This document shows positions 8,252-12,557 of a stretch of 12,557 nucleotides of DNA, in pieces. Position 1 is the stretch's first letter; each line of letters opens with the position of its first letter. The notes below the pieces were generated by a model that saw only the letters and a program-made list of their open reading frames with translations, did no database searches and had not been told where the DNA came from. This stretch comes from a bacterium (GTDB lineage Bacteria > UBA9089 > CG2-30-40-21), in contig JASEHA010000040.1 in the NCBI GenBank assembly GCA_030018795.1, positions 1 to 12,557 on the forward strand, given 5' to 3'. Both the position numbers and the translations under genes were made by a program.

Positions 8252-9217
8252 TTAAAAATCCTTATCTGTAACCTTTTTACCACCAATAATAATCTCTGTT
8301 TCTTTTTGTGGCACAGGAGCAGGTTTTCCCTTTACCCTTGCCTTTCGAACAGAGGTAAGCTTCTTTTCCAATCCAAGTATAGAGTTAAATGAAACAATTG
8401 GCAAATCTTCAATAATCTCAATATCCTCAGGATGTCTTAGTATCAGGGATAGTTCTCCCCGTCTCATAGCAAAGATCAACATCTCTGCCTCAGCAGGGGT
8501 GACTGCTACGGTTATGGTTCTATAAGATGATTCTCCTTGAGACAATGATTGTTCTAAGCTATCAGCATAGCTTTTTTTATCATTTTTCCGGCCAATCCTG
8601 GCTGTACTGCCACTTTTCCCAAGTGTTTGGCCTGTAGCCAGGATAGTGATATTCTGAAGCAATATCTTGGTCACAGATTGGATCCCTTCCCCTATAGATA
8701 ATTCTGAAGGCATTTCATACATCTTGCTTGCCTCTGGAGGCAACTGAAATGTACCAACAATATCTACCCGATCATTTGGTTTCAGCAATCCAGCCACGCC
8801 ATTGACATCATCTACGGCAATAGTTACAGCTCGTTCATGTGGATTCATAGTGGTTGCCAGCTTTATTCCGCCAGACTCCATGCCTACATCAGACCACAAT
8901 ATTGGCTGCCCAGCCGGAATATTTCCAGTTACCTGTTGTCCCAGAACAATCTTATGGTCCGTAGACATAATCACATTTGGCGGCAGGAATTTTTCCGGGA
9001 ATTTTTTTTTGGCAATCATGGTAAGATTCAATGTTGTTCCAGATTGGATATCTGCCTTAGCTGCTGTAATCTCAATCTCTGGCCCCACAGAAAGCTCCTT
9101 CTCCTTTCCCCTGACATATGCCAGGATTAAACACACAGACAATACTCCGCAAATTACAGAGATAAGCAATGCTTTTTGGCTCTTTAACCTTTCTTTTAAT
9201 GATATTTTTTCTGCCAT
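8252..9217 (-). CDS. cpaB: CpaB/RcpC pilus assembly protein (SAF and RcpC domains)
   Basis: Inner-membrane-anchored periplasmic protein of the Tad system, 321 residues from the chosen start. One transmembrane segment lies at about 17-37 (ALLISVICGVLSVCLILAYV). The SAF domain is about 48-112, with the typical IPAGQPILWSDV near its end (100-111). The RcpC domain is about 120-265, with RAVTIAVDDVNGVAGLLKPN (129-148) followed by DRVDIVGTF (149-157), and TVAVTPAEAEMLIFAMRRGELSL at 236-258. The tail is basic and proline-containing. An in-frame TTG at 9229 would add four residues, but it overlaps the ribosome site. GGAGG ends 5 nt before the ATG at 9217, so that ATG is taken as the start. CpaB is thought to stabilise or gate the secretin, which is encoded next. 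Confidence 0.93.
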   Translation of the reverse strand: MAEKISLKERLKSQKALLISVICGVLSVCLILAYVRGKEKELSVGPEIEITAAKADIQSGTTLNLTMIAKKKFPEKFLPPNVIMSTDHKIVLGQQVTGNIPAGQPILWSDVGMESGGIKLATTMNPHERAVTIAVDDVNGVAGLLKPNDRVDIVGTFQLPPEASKMYEMPSELSIGEGIQSVTKILLQNITILATGQTLGKSGSTARIGRKNDKKSYADSLEQSLSQGESSYRTITVAVTPAEAEMLIFAMRRGELSLILRHPEDIEIIEDLPIVSFNSILGLEKKLTSVRKARVKGKPAPVPQKETEIIIGGKKVTDKDF

Positions 9218-9222
9218 CTTAA

Positions 9223-9227
9223 CCTCC
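9223..9227 (-). promoter_or_regulatory. Ribosome binding site deciding the cpaB start
   Basis: GGAGG on the minus strand, 5 nt upstream of the ATG at 9217. It overlaps the in-frame TTG at 9229-9227, which rules that codon out as the likely start. Confidence 0.8.
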
Positions 9228-9294
9228 AATTAGATTACAGAGAACAGTCGCAACCGTTCCCTGTTTATGCTGTTCAGCCTATCTATCAATTACA

Positions 9295-9831
9295 TTATTT
9301 AATAGGCATACTCACCCTTTCAATTTGTTCAGGTAGATGAGGGTATGGAAATTTTAGCCCATCTGGCATAAGTAGATTATTTTTCTTAAGGGCATACTCC
9401 AATGCATCGAGGTAAAAATCTACACAATTATTCTCAAAAAGATCAAATCCACGACCCCTTTTTACTTCACCATCAGCATACCGTACCATTTCTGCCCGAA
9501 TCCTTTCTCTTGCTCCTGAAGATAATCCCTTGAAAAAGGGATAATTTTCAAGAAGCGTCCTGTCAGATTTTTGTGAGATATATCTTGCTGTATTTTTCCA
9601 TTTTGACTGATAGTTTGAATAACAGGCTACCTGCTTGCGTTTTGGTGTTGTATCAACCATATCACCCAGATATTTTCCTGCTTTAGAATAATGTGGTCCT
9701 ACATAAAACCCAAGATGAATTACATCTGTTGCTCTGGCTTTATAAAGGATAACAATATCCCCTGGCTTTAATCCTTCAGCCGGTAATGCTTGAGGAAACA
9801 ATAAAATCAACAATACAGCAAATACAATCAT
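9295..9831 (-). CDS. Exported, permuted NlpC/P60-like (papain-fold) protein
   Basis: Probable periplasmic or surface protein of 178 residues. A signal peptide occupies about 1-18 (ends QALPA-EG, no lipobox cysteine). The mature part opens with GLKPGDIVILYK (20-31), a strand typical of NlpC/P60 and CHAP proteins, then VIHLGFYVG (37-45) with His39. Near the C-terminus is ENNCVDFYLDALEYAL (133-148) with Cys136. Histidine before cysteine, with an NCxxF motif, is the order of the circularly permuted group (YiiX/LRAT-like), not of classical NlpC/P60, where cysteine comes first. This group includes amidases, peptidases and acyltransferases, so the substrate cannot be told; cell wall or lipid is possible. 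It overlaps the preceding gene by 4 bp (ATGA), with AAGGA 4 nt before the ATG, so the two are probably coupled. The third active-site residue is not evident (Asp57 or Asp60 are candidates). Confidence 0.6.
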   Translation of the reverse strand: MIVFAVLLILLFPQALPAEGLKPGDIVILYKARATDVIHLGFYVGPHYSKAGKYLGDMVDTTPKRKQVACYSNYQSKWKNTARYISQKSDRTLLENYPFFKGLSSGARERIRAEMVRYADGEVKRGRGFDLFENNCVDFYLDALEYALKKNNLLMPDGLKFPYPHLPEQIERVSMPIK

Positions 9832-10604
9832 TTTATCCTTTGTTCCATGGTTAGAATCGTGGTATTACCTGTCTCTTCCTCTCTGAAGGCATTTACCAAT
9901 ACCTGGCTTTTTTCATTATGGAACAAGAGTACATTTTCACGTTCTATTTGTGGGACAGAAGGCAGCTTCCACCCTTGTTGCTGCATATTCATTCTATAAA
10001 AAGCCAGTGCATTTTCAGGAGAAGAATCTGATGAATAAGAGGCCATATTAAATGCACCCTGTCCCATAGAAAATTGCCGAACAGAGCCAGGATATCTATC
10101 AACACCCTTTATATCATTGCCTGGTACATCCTTTCCAGAACCTATTTTTTTTACCCATTCTATAAGGTCGCCCTCAGTCTTAAAGGGTAAAACAAGTGTC
10201 TGCTGCTTCTCAGGGTTTCTGCAAACCATAACTGTTTCTATCTTATTGCTCATATTAGAGGTAACAGCAAACCCGAACTCTGGTGTAATCATTTTTTGAT
10301 ATACCTTATCACCTCTTTTTGTAAGATATTGAGAATAATACTTTAATAATGAGGATGGGACACTTCGTGTCTGATAGGCCTCTCCTTTTACCTTCAGGTT
10401 ACAAAAATTTATTTCAGGCATCTCCATACCCTTACTATCAGGGCAAACAGGCAGGCTGGAACCACTGCCAAGCCCAAGTATCTTTGTTATTTCATATAAC
10501 ATGGCCATAGCATAATTATCTCTACCAAGGCTTAATCCATACAAAATAAGCACCATAGAAATAATACCTATTAAAATAATCTTTGTACATATCTTTATCA
10601 TCAT
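9828..10604 (-). CDS. Membrane-anchored protein of unknown function with an apparent internal duplication
   Basis: Not recognised, 258 residues. An N-terminal hydrophobic segment (about 8-26) after a basic start (KICTK) suggests a membrane anchor or uncleaved signal, with the rest outside the cytoplasm. Two stretches look alike: about 80-140, starting RSVPSSLLKYYSQYLTKRGDK, and about 193-252, starting DSSPENALAFYRMNMQQQGWK. Both fit SxPxxxLxxYxxxxxxxGxK followed by beta strands, a pattern seen in various small envelope proteins. Cysteines at 54, 68 and 128 could form a disulfide. The ATG at 10604 has GGTGA only 3 nt away; the next codon, also ATG (10601), has a better 6-nt spacing and may be the real start. 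The gene begins 3 bp after the TadE-like stop and overlaps the NlpC/P60-like gene by 4 bp. The context suggests an accessory pilus or envelope role. Confidence 0.7.
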   Translation of the reverse strand: MMIKICTKIILIGIISMVLILYGLSLGRDNYAMAMLYEITKILGLGSGSSLPVCPDSKGMEMPEINFCNLKVKGEAYQTRSVPSSLLKYYSQYLTKRGDKVYQKMITPEFGFAVTSNMSNKIETVMVCRNPEKQQTLVLPFKTEGDLIEWVKKIGSGKDVPGNDIKGVDRYPGSVRQFSMGQGAFNMASYSSDSSPENALAFYRMNMQQQGWKLPSVPQIERENVLLFHNEKSQVLVNAFREEETGNTTILTMEQRIK

Positions 10605-10607
10605 TTA

Positions 10608-10976
10608 TCACCAGAATCGCCATCGACTATTAATAAGAACACATTCATCCTCAAAAACAATTTTTTTATTTTCATCAGGTATCTTGACCCCTGTATCAAT
10701 CTTCAGTATTTCCGGCTCATACTCCCTTCTTGCCCTTTCTGTACCGGTAACAGTAATGCTTCCACCAGGAAAGACATTAGAATTCATAAAATCCTGAAGA
10801 TTTCCCGGTCCCTTACCCTTGGCTGAACACCAGGCATTATATCTTGCTGCTATCTGAACCTTATACCTATGATCATGGCATTCTATCAAAGTCAATACTC
10901 CCCAGTAGAGCAAGACAAATATCCCCAGAAGGATAACTGTTTCTGCCATTGCCTGTCCCTTTTGAGCACGTTTCAT
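10608..10976 (-). CDS. Small TadE-like pseudopilin
   Basis: Predicted minor pilin of 122 residues. The N-terminus MKRAQKGQAMAETVILLG shows a short basic leader ending in Gly7, then QAMAE with Glu at +5 of the mature protein, which matches type IV-type prepilin peptidase sites. It is followed by a hydrophobic helix (about 13-31). The remainder is a short soluble domain with three cysteines (33, 50 and 112) and no recognised fold. TadE-family proteins are assembled or secreted by the Tad machine and help pilus formation. The ribosome site AAAGGGGGT lies just before the ATG at 10976. The gene follows a 166-bp gap, the longest in the window, and may have its own promoter. Assignment rests on the N-terminal motif, size and context. 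Confidence 0.75.
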   Translation of the reverse strand: MKRAQKGQAMAETVILLGIFVLLYWGVLTLIECHDHRYKVQIAARYNAWCSAKGKGPGNLQDFMNSNVFPGGSITVTGTERARREYEPEILKIDTGVKIPDENKKIVFEDECVLINSRWRFW

Positions 10977-11089
10977 TATACCCCCTTTCGTAACTACTCA
11001 GGTTCCCAGGGTTAGAGATTACAAACGAACATACTGTTATTCGTGGATTCATCAACCATCTCAAGAAATACGAAAATTGTCAGGAGGCC

Positions 11090-11117
11090 ATCAACCGTGA
11101 ACCCTGAACCTTGAACC
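11090..11117. repeat. Degenerate 7-bp tandem repeat in the gap upstream of the small tadE-like gene
   Basis: Four adjacent heptamers are read on the plus strand as ATCAACC, GTGAACC, CTGAACC and TTGAACC (on the minus strand GGTTCAA, GGTTCAG, GGTTCAC, GGTTGAT). A fifth, isolated ATCAACC lies at 11051-11057. The surrounding gap, 10977-11142, has no convincing gene. A weak promoter-like pair on the minus strand (TTGATG, 16 nt, TATGTT) lies within it, downstream of the repeat and upstream of the small tadE-like gene, but it is poor. Confidence 0.7.
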
Positions 11118-11142
11118 CAACAACCTGCATAGCTACCCACTT

Positions 11143-11976
11143 TCAATGTTGTGGCTGAAGAATTTTGATTGCCCCTATTGAATTGAGATCAAATATTCCA
11201 CCCAACAATATAAGTTGATTCTCAATCGCTTCTCCTACATCATCCCGGAGTGGTTCTAATTTGGCATCAAACCCTGGCCACAGCATCCATTCTGCCCACC
11301 ACGGATTATCCTCAGGGGTAACCGTAGCCTGAGCAAAGGCATTAATGGGTCCCATATTTGCACGAAGTATCTGCTCTGTCCACAAATCCCTTGTGACAGT
11401 TTTTCTGGCAACCACACCAAGATGTTCTGGCGGATCATCCCCTCGCATTACAATCCACCATGCTGTAGCAAAAATAACCCATATTCTTGAGCGACCATTG
11501 CTATCTATCTTGAGTCTTGGCAGCAATATCCTTTCTTCATCTGTACATAGTCCCCTATCTGCCCCATTTGCTCGGGCAATAGTATTAACCCTATTGAGGG
11601 TGAGAACAGGGGATATTATTGAAGCAATCCTATCCTGTAATCGTCCCAATTCCCTGGTAAGCTGTGCCCCAGCACGAATGAGCCTTACACCTTGAAAAAA
11701 GGTTTTAGGATCTGGTAGAAGGGCAAAGCCGGAGGCAATCGTTCTCCATCCACCCAAAATACCCAAATTAAGCAAAGCTATCCAATTCAACCATGCTGCC
11801 TCCATCTTTGCACCTGAGACACATGCTGCATCAGATGCGGTCTGGGTTTTTATCCGCCAGTTAACAAACTTGCCAATATCCATGGATGTTGCCAAAAAAG
11901 CAACAATGATAAGCATAACCAGAGCTCCAGCAACAAGTGACTGACCGTTTTCATCCCTTTTGAGTTTTTGTAGCAT
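11143..11976 (-). CDS. TadG-like membrane-anchored pilus protein, short form
   Basis: Protein of 277 residues. The N-terminus has ENGQSLVAGALVMLIIVAF (9-27), the sequence style of TadE/TadG leaders, then DIGKFVNWRIKTQTASDAAC (33-52), the helix that typically follows the anchor in TadG-like (Pilus-assembly TadE/G-like) proteins. The +5 position after Gly11 is Ala16, not Glu, as in TadG, which is generally not regarded as a pseudopilin. A central part (about 95-135) is helical and charged. The C-terminal part ends with WWAEWMLWPGFDAKLEPL (226-243), which resembles the closing motif of TadG-like proteins in other loci. No von Willebrand A domain is visible, and the protein is shorter than many TadG proteins (often 400 residues or more). 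Ribosome site GAGAGG lies 7 nt before the ATG at 11976. The gap to the upstream TadE-like gene is 17 bp. Confidence 0.7.
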   Translation of the reverse strand: MLQKLKRDENGQSLVAGALVMLIIVAFLATSMDIGKFVNWRIKTQTASDAACVSGAKMEAAWLNWIALLNLGILGGWRTIASGFALLPDPKTFFQGVRLIRAGAQLTRELGRLQDRIASIISPVLTLNRVNTIARANGADRGLCTDEERILLPRLKIDSNGRSRIWVIFATAWWIVMRGDDPPEHLGVVARKTVTRDLWTEQILRANMGPINAFAQATVTPEDNPWWAEWMLWPGFDAKLEPLRDDVGEAIENQLILLGGIFDLNSIGAIKILQPQH

Positions 11977-11993
11977 ATGACAGCCTCTCTCTC

Positions 11994-12557
11994 CTAATTG
12001 CTATCAATCATTACAATCGCCCTACCCTCTACAGGTATCTGTGGATTTCCCAGTATTTGCTCAAAGGCAAAACTTGTCCAATTTACAGGAAGTGCAGAAG
12101 GAATATCCATATTATAAAGTCCGAATACATCCATAGCGCCTAATTGTTGTAATACCTCTACAGGCAAGTTAGTTATAACAGGTTGATAGGCAAACCGTTG
12201 GCCAGCAAATGGGACAATTAACCCAAAGTGATGTCTGATTTGAACAAAGCGGCTGTCATGCTGAATATTTTGTTCTACTATTTCTGTTTTCATCATAGAG
12301 ATTGGAAATCTGGCAAGTATTTGCAGTAAAGGATTATTACCTGCATTAAACATTGATTCAGAGATAGGGCTGCAGGCAATTTGGGCAGCTCTATCTATAT
12401 TTTCATCCCTATCTCCTTCAACAGCCCCTGCCCTTGCAGCACAAAAGGCTGCATAATTAACCACAGCCTTAGCATTACACATCAATGCCATCTGAATAAT
12501 ACCCATGATTAAAAGCAAAAGAAGAGGAAAAATCAAAACAGTTTCAACCAACGACTG
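11994..12557 (-). CDS. TadE-like pseudopilin, 5' end beyond the window
   Basis: Partial gene: the frame is open to the right edge, and 187 residues are visible. The first visible residues are QSLVETVLIFPLLLLLIMGI. If a Gly precedes them, as in the neighbours' GQSLV and GQAMAE, this is a prepilin-type site with Glu at +5 and a long hydrophobic helix. A TTG at 12551 could be read as a start, but it lies inside this conserved motif and is not one. The helix runs into NAKAVVNYAAFCAARAGAV, the small-residue stretch typical of TadE, followed by a soluble domain without a recognised fold. It would be exported and possibly assembled as a minor pilin. The stop is TAG at 11994-11996. Confidence 0.8.
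   Translation of the reverse strand, partial: QSLVETVLIFPLLLLLIMGIIQMALMCNAKAVVNYAAFCAARAGAVEGDRDENIDRAAQIACSPISESMFNAGNNPLLQILARFPISMMKTEIVEQNIQHDSRFVQIRHHFGLIVPFAGQRFAYQPVITNLPVEVLQQLGAMDVFGLYNMDIPSALPVNWTSFAFEQILGNPQIPVEGRAIVMIDSN

Noticed and set aside
9242..9275. Inverted repeat GAACAG / CTGTTC in the gap before cpaB, with a weak promoter-like TTGATA nearby
   Set aside because: Six pairs with a 22-nt loop and no good -10 box at proper spacing; not enough to call an operator or promoter.
10873..11064. A 63-codon minus-strand frame overlapping the small tadE-like gene
   Set aside because: It overlaps a better supported gene in another frame and has no ribosome site or recognisable feature.
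1..12557. CRISPR arrays, tRNA or rRNA genes, transposases, integrases
   Set aside because: No regularly spaced repeats, cloverleaf, rRNA-like sequence or transposase/integrase frame was seen on either strand.

Overview
The window is a run of eleven genes, all on the minus strand, so it reads from high to low coordinates. It is most of a Tad (tight adherence, Flp-type) pilus or secretion locus with several unusual passengers. A secretin, a beta-barrel protein of the PorV/PorQ type and many exported proteins point to a bacterium with an outer membrane. The base composition is AT-rich (about 40% GC by eye), Shine-Dalgarno sites are strong, and TIG repeats and PorV-like proteins are mixed with Tad genes. 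This combination recalls poorly cultured candidate phyla (for example Omnitrophota- or Desantisbacteria-like lineages), but no single gene here fixes the taxon, so that is only an impression.

Layout in the direction of transcription. (1) 12557 to 10608: three genes for small membrane-anchored, pseudopilin-like proteins: a TadE-like protein cut by the window edge, a short TadG-like protein, and a second small TadE-like protein. A 166-bp gap holding a degenerate 7-bp tandem repeat lies between the last two. (2) 10604 to 9295: an unrecognised membrane-anchored protein and an exported protein with the look of a circularly permuted NlpC/P60 (papain-fold) enzyme. They overlap by 4 bp. (3) 9217 to 5165: the secretion core, CpaB/RcpC, the CpaC/RcpA secretin and a CpaF/TadA ATPase with an extra N-terminal FHA domain. 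(4) 5128 to 934: a 1088-residue exported protein with six TIG (IPT) repeats and a C-terminal YPNP domain of the FlgD-Ig / type IX sorting kind, followed 16 bp later by a PorV/PorQ-like outer-membrane protein. (5) 931 to 74: TadB, whose stop codon lies in a long imperfect hairpin at the window's left edge.

How the parts would work together: FHA-CpaF powers assembly on the inner-membrane platform (TadB, with TadC presumably beyond the left edge). CpaB and the secretin form the periplasmic and outer-membrane conduit, and the TadE/TadG-like proteins serve as minor pilins or tip components. The TIG protein is a good candidate for a surface adhesin or a cargo, and the PorV-like barrel may help display it. 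The permuted NlpC/P60-like protein could remodel or bind the cell wall. CpaE/TadZ, TadC, the prepilin peptidase and the major Flp pilin are not in the window. Gene spacing is tight (overlaps of 1 to 4 bp or gaps under 80 bp) except at 10977-11142, which suggests one or two operons.
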